Positions 1-10,307 of a stretch of DNA of 64,000 bases are shown piece by piece. The notes beneath the pieces are model-generated. The model was given only the letters and a program-made list of their open reading frames with translations. It was not told the origin of the DNA and did not search any database. Source of the stretch: Cycas panzhihuaensis (taxonomy: Eukaryota > Cycadophyta); contig CM041465.1 of NCBI GenBank assembly GCA_023213395.1, positions 47,189,741 through 47,253,740 on the forward strand. Reading direction: 5' to 3'. Numbering within the stretch: the first letter of the stretch is position 1; the number at the start of each line of letters is the position of its first letter. The position numbers and the translations under genes are program-made.

Positions 1-408
1 CCAACATTTTTTTAGAAGCTGTCATGTGTCTTATTGTACTAGAATCAAGAAGCCATATGGTCTCATCAAGATGAGAGGACAATGTTGTAAAAAATAGGTT
101 ATAGGAGGAGGAGTCTTGATTATCTCCTATGTTGCCATATTGTTGTTGATTATATTATTGGTTCCTTTAATTTTTATTTGTGAACCATTGCTTATTTTAA
201 GGTCTTTTTCCTTGTGTGGGCCTTGAATTCTAATTTTACTGATAGAATTATCCTTGAGGTTGATATAATAGCCCCCCTTATAGGTAGAAAAGGTCTCCTT
301 GGTGTTGAACGAGACCACCTTATTGATAATAAGGGACTCCTTATTGTGGAAATGAGGCTCTTTGAAGAGGGCATGATTCTCCTTATTGATAAGAAGCTCC
401 TTGTCTTT

Positions 409-413
409 GTTGA
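409..413. repeat. Target-site duplication of element C, left copy (GTTGA)
   Basis: GTTGA directly precedes the TG of the 5' LTR and is repeated at 5206-5210 directly after the CA of the 3' LTR. A perfect 5-bp duplication is the normal footprint of LTR-retrotransposon integration. Confidence 0.95.
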
Positions 414-731
414 TGTTGGAAATAATGTTTAATGTGTAATGTATATGGGTCCTAGGAAAAGGTTATTACTCTATTGGTCAAATTAGTGGTGTAATGCTAT
501 TGGTCAGGACAAAGGTATTTGTCCCACATGCATTACTTGGGATGTATAGTCTCCCACCTCTTAGGTATATTAAGGTGGTTGAGGTAGTATGTAAACATCA
601 TCACAACATCAAGGCTCACCTTGAGTCCTTGGTCGTTTTGGTATGGTAATATATTCTGATTATATTGTGTGATTCTGTGGATGTTGATATTGTTATTATG
701 ATTGAATGTTCTCCATGTTAAAATCTCAACA
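414..731 (+). repeat. 5' LTR of element C
   Basis: 318 bp, starts TGTTGGAAATAATG and ends AAATCTCAACA. The same sequence, with one difference, is at 4888-5205. It is bounded by the duplication on the left and the primer site on the right. Confidence 0.95.
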
Positions 732-743
732 TGGTATCAGAGC
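732..743 (+). promoter_or_regulatory. Primer-binding site of C (initiator tRNA-Met type)
   Basis: TGGTATCAGAGC follows the LTR end with no spacer. It is the standard plant site complementary to the 3' end of initiator tRNA-Met, where minus-strand DNA synthesis starts. Confidence 0.93.
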
Positions 744-1269
744 AGGCCATCCTGTTGCAAGAAGAGGATTGAGAGAAGGGAAGTCCAGTGAAGGATAAAG
801 CGCTCAAGCAAGGAGGCTTCATTAAGGATTGCAGTTGGAGATCAAATTGGAAGAAATGTTTCAAGGCCTTGTTATGAAGTGTGTCAGGTAACATCATTCC
901 TTTATTGTGCTATGTGAAATAGCCTATGTTAGGGTTTGTCTTGAAGTTGAGGACAGAATGTATGGAGAAGCAATGACATTTGAAGTTGTCTAAGAATTGA
1001 TATCTTAAAAGGCTTGTTAAAAGTGTGTTGTGGGTTATGAGAAAACTATTTATGGGCTGAAACCCTAACTTGCAAATTTATCAAAAGAAGTCATACCTGT
1101 TGTAAGAAGAATTGACTGCCATCTACCTTTACGGAGGGATCCATGGTTGAGTAATATCTGTCGTCACAGCAGGTGGTGTTATGTGCATAGGTAAATCTGG
1201 AAGATCTTTGGTAAAACCTTAACTTTGGCAATGTTATAAGTGTTGAAACAAAGAAGGTATTGGTTCTGT
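744..1269 (+). other. Untranslated leader of C
   Basis: About 0.5 kb between the primer site and the GC-rich captured segment. No open frame or known protein similarity is visible on either strand. It is moderately purine-rich, with a run GAAGAGGATTGAGAGAAGGG. Confidence 0.5.
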
Positions 1270-1688
1270 GTGAAAGATTTTACCTTGAATGTCCACTAGT
1301 GGACGTACCCTGCAATAATTACGCTCTCTGGGATTAAGTCAAGATAGCGCTAATGTGCTAGCCTCTTGAAGAAAGACCGAATACGCATTGCGAGTCATTC
1401 GGTGCCACCGATGAAGAAATAAACCACAAGATGGGTCCTTGATGTGCGTACGGGTGTTAACCTTCACCTTCTGCAATCTGGCACCGCCGCTTCAAATCCA
1501 CTGATTCCAAGAGCTTAGCTGTCGTGTGCTATTCCAAACACAAGTGCTTTATGTCAGGAAGAAGTCCTAAAGTGCCAAGTATTGATGCAAGACAGGATTT
1601 ACTGGTTTGCACCATAAGGCAGGAGACACGCCCAAACTCCAGCCAGGCAGTTAAACTCCACGCACTCTGCCTTCAGACGAGAAACCTC
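1270..1688 (-). other. Probable 3' flank or 3' UTR of the captured dioxygenase gene
   Basis: This stretch shares the higher GC and CpG content of the dioxygenase copy and lies directly after its apparent stop codon on the minus strand. I see no convincing protein. The plus-strand open frame at 1524-1802 is antisense to the end of the dioxygenase reading and is taken as a shadow. The left limit near 1270 is set only by base composition. Confidence 0.4.
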
Positions 1689-2680
1689 TCATGTCGCGTC
1701 ATCGGACTGGTGGAGCTTAAGGGAATCGGCCAGTCGCTTAAGAGTCCTACTCTGCAAGGTATCCATGTACTCTCCATACACACAACCTCTGTAAATGGGT
1801 GAGTGAGAGGCGTCCAGGAGGGGTGGAGCAGGAGCAATAAACGCGTCCGGGGCGGCCAGTATCGCGGTCGGCAAGACATGCGATCCCTCCGCTATTCACA
1901 ACAACCCGATGCACCGCACTCTTGTATCTATCATTACTCAGTAGCTGAATCTGATCTCCGACATTGATAACAAGCGTCCGGACGGGCGAACGTCCACCCA
2001 GCGATCGTCTCGACACTGCAGCCTCCCACCTCGTCCGCATTAAAATAGTAATAGCGGGATCGCGTGGCCCACAAGACCGAGGTAAGATCGGTCCGGACAT
2101 GCGGGATACAAGTTGCGAGCCATGATCCGAGGCGATTACCCCCAAACGCCTCGATTATGTACTCGCCCGACTCCCAAGCTCTGAGATGGCGCTCAAAAGC
2201 TTCCTCGCCGGGCCCCTTATTTGCGTGCGATGCAGACACCTCCTCGCAAATACAAGGCACACCGAGCACCCTCAAGAGACTAGTCGAGACAGGCGTGAGA
2301 CACTGCGTTCAAAAGAGCTCTAATACTTGCCTCCGCCGCTCGTAAGAGAAAGGTCGGTAGCGGAGGGGCCGCCCTCTATCATCGCATCGTGGAGGCTCCG
2401 TCGTCCTCCCACTAATCGAACGAATGCCAAAGGAATACGCAGTTGACACCTCCATGCATGATCCACACTTTTCTTCCACGGCCTCTGAAACCGTGAAGAC
2501 AACGATCGTGTCAGTGGATTCAGACTTCCTCCGGAGAATCGCATACTTTTGACATCAGTCTTTGAACTTCATGATTGATGGTACCTGGAGTTGTGCTTGC
2601 CCGGTAGCTTCCCCTCAAGTTGCATCCACAGAATTACAAGACTTGGCCAATAAATATTTGTGCGGGTTGTGCTCGGCATT
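1689..2680 (-). pseudogene. Captured 2-oxoglutarate/Fe(II)-dependent dioxygenase copy, frameshifted
   Basis: On the minus strand, in several frames, the blocks of a plant 2OG-Fe(II) oxygenase appear in order: an N-terminal region with TINHEVQRLMSKVCDSPEE (about 2585-2530), EYIIEAFGG (about 2160-2135), NLYPACPDRSYLGLVGHA (about 2130-2080, Tyr of the N-x-YP-x-CP block and the first iron-binding His), DPAITILM, then LVINVGDQIQLLSNDRYKSA and VHRVVVNS (distal His) at about 1975-1890, and a C-terminal tail with SPIYRGCVYGEYMDTLQSRT ending at 1689. The His-x-Asp iron motif is split by a frameshift, and at least four frame changes are needed, so no active enzyme can be made. The span of about 1 kb equals a full coding sequence of about 350 codons without introns, which suggests an mRNA-derived copy. 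The subfamily (SRG1/flavonol-synthase-like or other) cannot be fixed. Confidence 0.85.
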
Positions 2681-3391
2681 CTAGGAATCAAGAATGATTC
2701 AAACATTAGGAGGAGCTGACTGCAAAAGAGAGACGCTCGAACGCCCTAGGGACAACCATTAAAAGGAAGATGCAGATCTTGCCTGCGTGGAGAACAGAGA
2801 CATAGCTGAAGGCTCTTTCTCAGTGTGAGCATACATTGTCAAATTAAGGGTTATTAGGGAAGCTGTGGATGACACTGCAGGTGCTGCACAGTTTATAGCC
2901 CTTCACAAATCAGGCGACACCGAGCGATTGCTAGAGCTGCAGAGATCTATGATTTGGACATCCTTGTTAAAGATATACAGGATGAGTGTGACAATGTCAC
3001 TCGTTTTCTAATTTTGGCAAGAGAAATCTAGACGATTAAACTCTGGAAGAAAGTGTTTTCATGGCGGTTAGAGACCCAAGTAAGCACAATGACTAAGATT
3101 GTGCGATGGGCTTAGGAGTTCTCTAGTTGACTAAATGGAACCGTAAGCATAGTTGGAATCGCCAGACTAGATGTGAGGCAACTAACAATCACAAGAGATA
3201 CTCCAATAAGTCAGAAACTTCAGTGGCTAAACTGAATCGTTCCATAAAACAAGGTGATTAAATTGAACTTTAAGTGGCTGTTTTTTCACTTGAAAAAGGA
3301 ATCCACTTCAAGCACTACATGCAAGGAACAAGTTTTCATTCGGCACTTGTACTTTTTTCAAGTTGAAGTGGATATTCTTTGATCATATACT
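2681..3391 (+). other. Internal region of C between captured gene and gag
   Basis: About 0.7 kb without a recognisable gene. Near 3286-3375 a sequence close to CTTGAAAAAGGAATCCACTT recurs in inverted form, so an RNA hairpin just before gag is possible. The right part is lower in GC than the captured segment and is probably element sequence. Confidence 0.35.
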
Positions 3392-3733
3392 ATGGAGTTG
3401 AGTGACATTATCATCTTTGTGTCTGAAAGAAATGAATATTGGATTTCAGATCCTTGTTTTCCTCTGCCTAAATACACTGGAACTAATTTTCGTTTTTGGA
3501 AAATTAAGATGCAAAGTCTATTTGTAGTCAAGAAACTTTGGGAAACAGTCATGGGGACTGAAACGGCTCATGAAGAAGGGGAGGAAACCTTCAAAAGAAA
3601 GAACAAAATTGTTGTTGACGTGATACTTGCAGCCATTGATAAGGATGACCTCCCACCTTCCTATCACTTCATCATCCAAGCTCTACAGAATATGGACTCA
3701 GCTGAGGATGCTTGGAAACCACGATGTAAGTGA
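3392..3733 (+). CDS. Partial Copia gag of element C
   Basis: 113-codon open frame. After a short N-terminus it reads LPKYTGTNFRFWKIKMQSLF and VVKKLWETVMG, then KNKIVVDVILAAIDKDDLPP. This is the start of a plant Copia gag (UBN2/DUF4219 type), where a target-like W-x-x-x-M core precedes an alternating helical domain. Normal gag proteins of this type run for 250-350 codons and end in a CCHC zinc knuckle. Here the frame stops after about a third and no knuckle is seen, so the gag is truncated. It lies in element orientation, 2.6 kb after the primer site. The start at 3392 is the first ATG of the frame. Confidence 0.75.
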   Translation: MELSDIIIFVSERNEYWISDPCFPLPKYTGTNFRFWKIKMQSLFVVKKLWETVMGTETAHEEGEETFKRKNKIVVDVILAAIDKDDLPPSYHFIIQALQNMDSAEDAWKPRCK

Positions 3734-3794
3734 ATGAAAAGGGACCTAAGAAATACGTTAGAGAATCAAAAGGGCAAAGAATCAAAGGAAGAAG

Positions 3795-4610
3795 TTGAGG
3801 AGGAAAAAGAAAGAAAAACAGCGTGACAAAACCTTAAGTCTCATAAAGGAACCAGCTCTGGACGCTGAAAATTTTAGGCATCAATCCCTGCAGATAATAG
3901 TTCGTGGAGACATGAGCCGCCTAACAAAAGGTATGGATAATATTATCCTAGTTTGTGTTAACAAGTTGATAGGAAGAATTCAAACGGTGACAGGTCATAC
4001 AGTGATTTACACATATTGGAAAATATCCGTGATCTCCCTCAACTCAGCTACATTCTCCATTCTCATCTTTGAAAAGATCAAAATTATTGCAGTATATCCT
4101 AGAGCGGCACTAGAAAGTTATTTTCAAAGAAACATAAGGAGGATATCATGTCATCTGGCTCCTGTTTATCAGACTCACATCACCTTTTGGATAGGTTATT
4201 TGACTATGAAAGTCAATCAAATTGAAATAATGTTCCATGTGTGCATATCTATAATCATGAATTATATGCACGTGAGTATCATGGAGATTCTCATTGTACT
4301 TAGTCCATGGAACTTCTTGAGTGACACAAAGAAAACAGGGTGTATCACACAGCTTGCAGGAACTCGTCTCAATAAGCCCACTGATTCAGGGGAGGATAAT
4401 GGTGTCTTATCAATTAACAACTCATTGCTGCACTTGGATAATGATGAGATTGCTAATGTCTACTTTGGTCACTCATATACTAAAGCAGGGAGAAGGAAAC
4501 AGGTGATAGAAGACATGTTTGAAAGACACCTTGAAGATATTTTTGATGAATACATGCAGGACATTCTGAATTATCCATGTTTCACTACTTGGAGTCTCAA
4601 TTATGTATGA
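3795..4610 (+). CDS. Open frame of unknown origin in element C (271 codons)
   Basis: A long uninterrupted frame between the gag fragment and the 3' LTR. It starts with a very basic stretch (MRRKKKEKQRDK), has no recognisable catalytic motif, and ends with an acidic, charged segment (VIEDMFERHLEDIFDEYMQD). I do not recognise it. Another frame over 4090-4370 also looks partly protein-like (HKEDIMSSGSCLSDSHHLLD), so the true coding frame may switch, and the long open frame may be partly chance. Position fits either a degenerate gag/pol remainder or a second captured host fragment. Confidence 0.3.
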   Translation: MRRKKKEKQRDKTLSLIKEPALDAENFRHQSLQIIVRGDMSRLTKGMDNIILVCVNKLIGRIQTVTGHTVIYTYWKISVISLNSATFSILIFEKIKIIAVYPRAALESYFQRNIRRISCHLAPVYQTHITFWIGYLTMKVNQIEIMFHVCISIIMNYMHVSIMEILIVLSPWNFLSDTKKTGCITQLAGTRLNKPTDSGEDNGVLSINNSLLHLDNDEIANVYFGHSYTKAGRRKQVIEDMFERHLEDIFDEYMQDILNYPCFTTWSLNYV

Positions 4611-4874
4611 AGTTGAAAGAAGCAAAGCTCGAAGATCGTCAGTTCAAAGGACAGCTACAGAAGGGACACTACAAGGTTGAAGACCAAGACCATGTCCAAG
4701 ACATGGTGTTCAAGACCTTTCCAAGATCAAGACGGTGGAGATTCAAAGAAGACAAAGTACATTAGAGTCTGTTGATAGTTATGTTAGTCGTGTCATGTTG
4801 TCTTTAATATTTATAGTCTCAAATTCATGTCAAGTGTCAATGTATGTCAAAGTGTCATTTGGTCAAACATTAAA

Positions 4875-5205
4875 CATTAAGGGGAGGTGTTGGAAATAAT
4901 GTTTAATGTGTAATGTATGTGGGTCCTAGGAAAAGGTTATTACTCTATTGGTCAAATTAGTGGTGTAATGCTATTGGTCAGGACAAAGGTATTTGTCCCA
5001 CATGCATTACTTGGGATGTATAGTCTCCCACCTCTTAGGTATATTAAGGTGGTTGAGGTAGTATGTAAACATCATCACAACATCAAGGCTCACCTTGAGT
5101 CCTTGGTCGTTTTGGTATGGTAATATATTCTGATTATATTGTGTGATTCTGTGGATGTTGATATTGTTATTATGATTGAATGTTCTCCATGTTAAAATCT
5201 CAACA
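4875..5205 (+). repeat. Polypurine tract and 3' LTR of element C
   Basis: ATTAAGGGGAGG at about 4876-4887 primes plus-strand synthesis and directly precedes the LTR. The LTR occupies 4888-5205 (318 bp) and differs from the 5' copy at one base. The following GTTGA (5206-5210) is the right copy of the target duplication. Confidence 0.93.
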
Positions 5206-6274
5206 GTTGATTATAATTAGGGCCTCCTTGATGATATGTAGGTTCTCCTTATTAATAAATGGGGGGCGGTTGTTGATAAATTGGCCCATGGACTTGGCTC
5301 TCTTAGTTTTGAAAGAGTTGTAAATTAGTTTGTCTTCTCTTACATTTAACAACTAGGCATTTAGATTTTCCATAATAGAGGTAGGTTACCTTTTGTTTGC
5401 CCTATTAGTTATTTTGGAATTGTCCCTATGGTTGATGCTATGACTATTGAGGCTACTAATTTGGACAAGAGGAGGGGGAGGTTCTAACAAGATGCTATTG
5501 AGATAGTTACTAATGTGACTCTTATGATATAGAGTAAGAGTCTAAAAGTTGAGCTAGGTCTTGCTGCTGACTATGTTGTTAGGTTACTCTATTAAGAGTC
5601 TTGTCTTCTTTCGATTTTTAGGCTGCAAAGGTAGGAGCTGAGTTAGATGTCAATGTTACCCCTAGTCAGTTAAAAATATTATCCTCTTGAAGTAAGAGCC
5701 CCTCAAAGGTTATGAAGTTCATCTTGGAGTAGTTATCATATAACTTGGATATAAAAGAGTTGTATTTAATAGGTAGAATGTTTATAATGCTTGAGATTAG
5801 ATCATGGTTAGAAGGTGGCCCACCAAGGATAATCAATTAGTTTTTAATGGTTTTGACTTTGATCAAACGATTTGTAAAGTTTTTAGCAAAAGGCATGGCA
5901 TATAGGTGAGCCTTAAGGGTAAGGGGCTTAGATTTATCCTTCCTCTCATAGAGTGAATAAAGTATGGTTTAAGCTTCATTTGAGCATTATGTTGTTTTAA
6001 TGTTTTGATCCACTTAGGCCTCAAATACTAAGTGGAGGAAGAATAATACTATATTGTCCTTAGTTTTAAAGTTAGATAAGGCTACATGATTAGGTGGAAT
6101 AGTTTTAGTGGAATAATTAGGATCTTAAGTGGGCTTAGGCATGAGTATGTTCATATTGATGTAGGCCCAATATTCATTCATGATGAGCAAGTTTTTGGCT
6201 TACTTCTTCCAAGGTATAAAGTTATTAATGCCATTGAGTTTGATGGTATTTAAAAGGAGAATTTAAGATGCCAT

Positions 6275-7849
6275 GTTTAAAAGGATTTTGTGTTTGATAT
6301 TTTTAAAGTTTTTGTATGATGAGGTATTAATCTACCTAAGTGGCTTCTAATCTAGAATTCCAAGGCTAGGGATCTCTAAGAAAGCTCTCAATTACTATCA
6401 TGTCTAATGGTGCCTACCTATAAGTGGAAAATTAGGGACCTGATATATCAATACATGAGATTAAGGGCTCAATATACCTCAGTATGTAGGCTATAAAGAA
6501 GGTCATAAGACTCTCCTAATTTGTTTTCCCACTTGCACTGGTATTATATCGAATGACAGATCTAGCAGTGAGAACTTACTAACCAAGGCACTCACCTCCT
6601 TGGGTCTAGCCTCATCTCCAAACTCTAAAAGATAAGGTCTCCTCCTTAGCCTGACACCTATTACACTTGATATCCAATTATGTTCCTCATCCAATATGAG
6701 TAGGCCAAGGATGTGTGCATGACGGTAACTTTAGGGGTCCTAGTCGTTCCCCTTGCAAGCCTAGAAATGAGGGTTTAATTTGGGAGTTATCTTTTTTAAT
6801 GTAAAAATTTAAATTTTTAAGTGAGTTTCTTACATATAAGAGGTTCGTTTTAAAGCAATAAATGAAATGAAAAGGAAATAAAGTAAATTAAAATAACAAG
6901 GGTAGGTTTAGAATGCTTTTGATGGGCTAAGCTTTGAGAGTTAACTTCTTCAACCTTTTAAGAGAAACACCTACATGTGAGAAATTACTATGTACTAATT
7001 AGCCTTAAAAATCAAAATTGAATGGTTGAAAAAGATAATCCATAACCTAATCTAACAAAAGAATGTCAAAGAAACTAAAAAATGCCTTCAAATCTTGAAA
7101 AAATAAAGCTCAAATAGATCAAACATAAAGGCCAAATTGAGTAGTTAATATCTCCTTCAAATCGACTTTAAATCTACCTAAATTTGATTCTAAGTTATAT
7201 ATATCTGAATTAGCTTTCTACAACTTTAGAAAGTTCATAAATTAGATAAATGATTATAGAGATATCACAAAAATAACTCAAGTACCTTTTTTAAGACTTG
7301 CATGAGTTGCATGTAAAAGTAGGTAACCAAAGGAAAAGTGTGAACCCCTAATGGAGGATCAAATGGCCTTATAATGAGACAAAGATTTGGATAAAGGGAT
7401 ATAATGATGAGAGGTACCTAATAGAATTGAAAAAAAAAAAAAAAAACTTGTATTGAGGAGAACAAAGCTATGGAAGTCTAGGGGGTTGTAGAAGCCTAAT
7501 TGAGCAAAATAAAATTTGAAACCACATAAAATCTCTTCTAACAAGAAGTAAGAATAGGTTTAGGGCTATAAAATGGACAAATAAAACTCCAACAAGAAGA
7601 AATAATTAATATTAGGGTTGTAAAGAATGAAAAATATGATTTTTCATTTATTTTCTTTAGAAAACTTAGATCTAAATCCTAAATGAGTGAAAACGAGTGA
7701 ATAAGCTATTGTAAGAGGTTGTAGATGACTGGAACTAGCTTTGTTTTTACTCCATAACTACACAAAACTTAATTTTTTACGAAACACATGAAATAAATGA
7801 AGCAAATGAGCTTTAAATCACTAAAATACTTCAAATCAAGCACACACAA
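6275..7849 (-). other. Leader of A1 with conserved leader block (about 6355-6775)
   Basis: About 1.6 kb of AT-rich non-coding sequence between the primer site and gag of A1. The block at about 6355-6775 matches blocks at about 8835-9250, 15010-15440 (both minus) and 61330-61760 (plus). Shared pieces on this strand are TATACCTCAGTATG, CTAACCAAGGCACTCACC, GGTCTAGCCT and GGTAACTTTAGGGGTC. The remainder (6780-7849) is A-rich with no gene visible. Confidence 0.6.
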
Positions 7850-7861
7850 GCTCTAATACCA
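7850..7861 (-). promoter_or_regulatory. Primer-binding site of A1 (decayed tRNA-Met type)
   Basis: GCTCTAATACCA here is TGGTATTAGAGC on the minus strand, one transition away from the usual TGGTATCAGAGC. Confidence 0.8.
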
Positions 7862-7869
7862 TGTGAAAA

Positions 7870-8195
7870 TGTTAGGATCTAAATACGTGTACCTTGATTT
7901 AAGTATAGTGATTAAAATATTGATAAGAATTTAATATACAAAGAAAATGAACATAATAAATAAGCATGTAAATAAATGAGTGAATTCACCACACCGTAGG
8001 CTCTCTCTTGGGTAGAGCTTCTACATTAATTATAATTTGATATAAAAGTACAAGTATACATGGTAATATTTATAGCCTTCTGCCAATATTATAATGTAAT
8101 GGGATATGTTAACTTAATGATAGAAGAGGTGGACCCAACCTCACTATTCAATATAATTTAATTACATAAAATGGTCCTTTTATGGAATATAAACA
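7870..8195 (-). repeat. 5' LTR of A1
   Basis: On the minus strand it ends AGATCCTAACA just before the primer site, and contains GGCTATAAATATTACC near 8080-8065, a good TATA box. The 5' edge is put at 8195 (TGTTTATATTCC) because A2 gag reading resumes just above it, near 8230. The partner LTR is outside the window, so this edge is approximate. Confidence 0.6.
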
Positions 8196-8229
8196 TTAGC
8201 ATACAAAGGCATGAAGAAATGAAGGAGAT

Positions 8230-8757
8230 ATTAGAAAGTTTTAATAAATGCTAGTTCTACCATTTTAAATTTCTTAATTTCTCCAATACATCTCAAAATC
8301 CTTTCCATAATTCTTTATTCACTTAATACTTCACTTAATAATCTTATTTGATTCACCAAGTCTTACACCTTGGTGATGAATTTATTTACTCCTTCCCTAG
8401 GTATCATCCTTAGATTATTAAATTTGCTCCTAAGTGTTTGTAACTTGGAGGATGTTTCTCCATCTTAAATCATCTTTAGGGTATCCCAAGCTTCATTAAA
8501 TGTTATAACTTCACTTACTCTAGGAAAAATATGATCCTTTAGAGCACATAATATAAGTGCCAATGCCTTATTATCCCTTTTAGTAGTCTCCTTATAAACT
8601 TCCTTTTCGTCATTAGTGGTGGTATTGTCGATTTCTTTATATCCCTTATTAACAAGCTTCAACATGTCTTTTGCAATGAAAATAGGCCTTATTCTCCTAC
8701 TTAAATGAAGAAAATTCAAGCCATTGAACTTGGGTATAGTAACATTCCTAAGAATTA
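8230..8757 (-). pseudogene. Copia gag remnant of A2
   Basis: Minus-strand reading gives NVTIPKFNGLNFLHLSRRIR, RPIFIAKDMLKLV, then ALALILCALKDHIFPRVSE, EAWDTLKMI, FITKV-DLVNQIR and RIMERILRCIGEIKKFKMVE. Each block has its counterpart in the same order in the gag of element L (IIPKFDGNNFLNWSRRMR, ALALIFYALEDHVFPRVSES, MTKI-DIVNQMRSLGD, RVVERILRCVGAVRRFEMVA). Gag forms the particle that packages element RNA. The initiator ATG appears lost and several stops interrupt the frame. The frame stays recognisable down to about 8230, where element A1 starts. Confidence 0.8.
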
Positions 8758-10302
8758 TTGCTATTATAAAAAGAGAATTACTTTAAAAAATGTAATAAAA
8801 AAAAAAGGTACTTATGTCCTATCTACCTAAGGGGATACTATTCTAGAATTCTAAGTTTTAGGGTCTCTAAAGAAGTTCTTAGTTATTATCCTATCTAGTG
8901 ATGCATGCCTATAAGTGATAAACCAAGAATGTTATATATCAATATGTAAGCTCAAAGCTCTATATACCTTAGTATATAAGCTATTAAAAAGGTCAAAGAT
9001 TCATCTAATTTGTGTATCCATCTATGCCAAACTTATGCATATCAACAAATCTAGCAATAAGAACTTAAACAACTAAGGCACTCACCCTCTCTAGATCTAG
9101 CCTAGTCTCCAATTACCAAAGGAAAAATTTCCACCTTATCCTACTACCTAATACACCTTACAGTCAATCATTTCCTTAGTAAATTAGAGAAATACCAAAG
9201 GTGTATGTGGGGTGGTAACTTCAGGGGTCGTAACCATTCCCCTTATAAGGCTGGTATAGATTTTATAAGTTGGAGATTATCTTGATTAACATTTCAAGTT
9301 AAATATGACTTTTAAGTGATCTTGATTATAAGCAATATTCCTTTTAATAAAAGAAAGCTAAAAATTAAAAGAAAATGAAATGAAAAAGAAGGTTTAGAAA
9401 ACTCCTTTGGACGACTTGATATAAGAAGAATCATATAGAATCATATTAACCTTTAAGGAGTACACCTACAAAAAAAAAAATCAATCAAAGACACTTACAA
9501 GTATAAAAAATAAAATATGATAGCTAACAAATAGTTAATAGCATAATGGAGCATCAAGAAATCTTGAAAAAAACTAAAATTAGGCCTTTAAATAATAAGA
9601 AAAGACTTAAAAAAGGTTAAATGAATAGTCTAATTTAGCAGCCTAGAACTCATATAAAATAAACTCAAATTAAGCTTAAATTGGCTCAAATTGTAGCCCT
9701 CTAAGTTAGCTCTCCAATAGTTTAAACAACACTTGATTCTGACTTTGTTAAAAATTTATGTAGGAAATAATGATAGGTACTCTTGTAGGCTAGAAAAACA
9801 TGAGGATTTGGCTTAAGCCCCCTTGAATCTTGTCCTCCAGTCATAGATCTGATGCATGTGACCACCTAATATGATGACTAAGGGGCTATGGACTTTAAAT
9901 CACAATCAAATATAGCCTAATCTTTTTGCAAATATAAAAATAATGAAAAACAACATATAAAATTTGAATTTCACCATTTAATGCTAAAAGTGAGGTCATA
10001 TGGGATCGAAATATGACTAAAATAGAAAGATAATGGACCAAATTTTAATTAAAGATCAAATTAAACTTAATTTCACTAAATATTATCAAAAGTATTATTA
10101 ATAAATATTAAAAATCAAATGGTAAAGTTGTTGTAAATCTCCATGGCCTATGCACAGACTTCATGTGACTTTGGACTGCCCAAGAGATGGAATGAAGCTT
10201 AAATCTCTTCAGATATCAATCATGCTTATTGGGAATCATGTTTATAGCCTATGGCACACTATCTTGATGAGATTTAAAGCTCTAAGGAAGAGAAAAAATG
10301 TC
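8758..10302 (-). other. Leader of A2, gag-proximal part
   Basis: Non-coding, AT-rich. The block at about 8835-9250 is the shared leader block of the A2/B/L family. A second shared stretch lies at about 9800-10030 and matches 16690-16900 in B (GGTCATATGG-x-AAAATATGAC-like core). The short open frame at 10150-10434 crosses from leader into the LTR of B and is not a gene. Confidence 0.55.
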
Positions 10303-10307
10303 AAATA
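10303..10307. repeat. Target-site duplication of element B (AAATA), left copy
   Basis: AAATA abuts the B LTR at 10308 and is repeated at 18167-18171 just beyond the other LTR. AT-rich, hence less specific than GTTGA of element C, but position and length are exactly as expected. Confidence 0.75.

Larger units (their letters stand above)
414..5205 (+). mobile_element. Young non-autonomous Copia-type LTR retrotransposon C carrying a captured gene
   Basis: Complete element of 4792 bp with two 318-bp LTRs (TGTTGG...CAACA), a primer site (732-743), a polypurine tract (about 4875-4887) and a perfect GTTGA target duplication. Aligned by eye, the LTRs differ at one base (an A/G difference, A at position 446 of the window), so the insertion is recent. 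Inside are a leader, an antisense dioxygenase copy (1689-2680), a partial Copia gag (3392-3733) and a 271-codon open frame of unknown origin. I see no protease, integrase or reverse transcriptase, so it would need enzymes supplied by a relative. It sits inside the gag of A1. GC content and CpG frequency are visibly higher at 1270-2560 than in the surroundings. Confidence 0.92.
1..6274 (-). pseudogene. Copia gag-protease remnant of A1, split by element C
   Basis: Gag begins with a minus-strand ATG at 6274-6272, followed almost at once by a stop. Reading on, IKLNGINNFIPWKK is the start of a Copia gag (FDG/LNG-x-NF-x-W type). Further on is a gag helix region including LYAMPFAKNFTNRLIKVKTI and YNSFISKLYDNYSKMNFITF. 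The tail (5300-5206 and 413-120) is rich in Gln and Gly, with many CAATAAGGAG units that look like CAACAAGGAG with CAA changed to TAA. At 55-20 the protease start WLLDSSTIRHMTAS is visible; the catalytic D-S-G has become D-S-S (Asp codon at 46-44). Protein downstream lies outside the window. Identification as Copia gag/protease is firm. The exact start and length are uncertain because of stops and probable frameshifts. Confidence 0.7.
1..8195 (-). mobile_element. Copia element A1 (5' part, minus strand), interrupted by element C
   Basis: Read on the minus strand, this is a Ty1/Copia element in the order LTR (about 8195-7870), primer site (7861-7850), leader (7849-6275), gag (from 6274) and protease motif (46-38). 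It continues past the left window edge. The host reading frame is interrupted at 414-5210 by element C and resumes on the other side with a 5-bp duplication, so the two pieces belong together. Its LTR lies inside the gag of element A2, so A1 is younger than A2. No 3' LTR is in the window. Many in-frame stops show that it is a dead copy. Confidence 0.75.

Noticed and set aside
1524-1879. Short frames over the C-terminal part of the dioxygenase copy
   Set aside because: The plus-strand frame at 1524-1802 and the minus-strand frame at 1673-1879 run in other frames than the one giving the dioxygenase tail.
5206-8195. A host gene between C and A2
   Set aside because: The only protein-like reading is the minus-strand Copia gag of A1; the short frames at 6503-6694 and 7359-7544 lie in its leader and have no motif.
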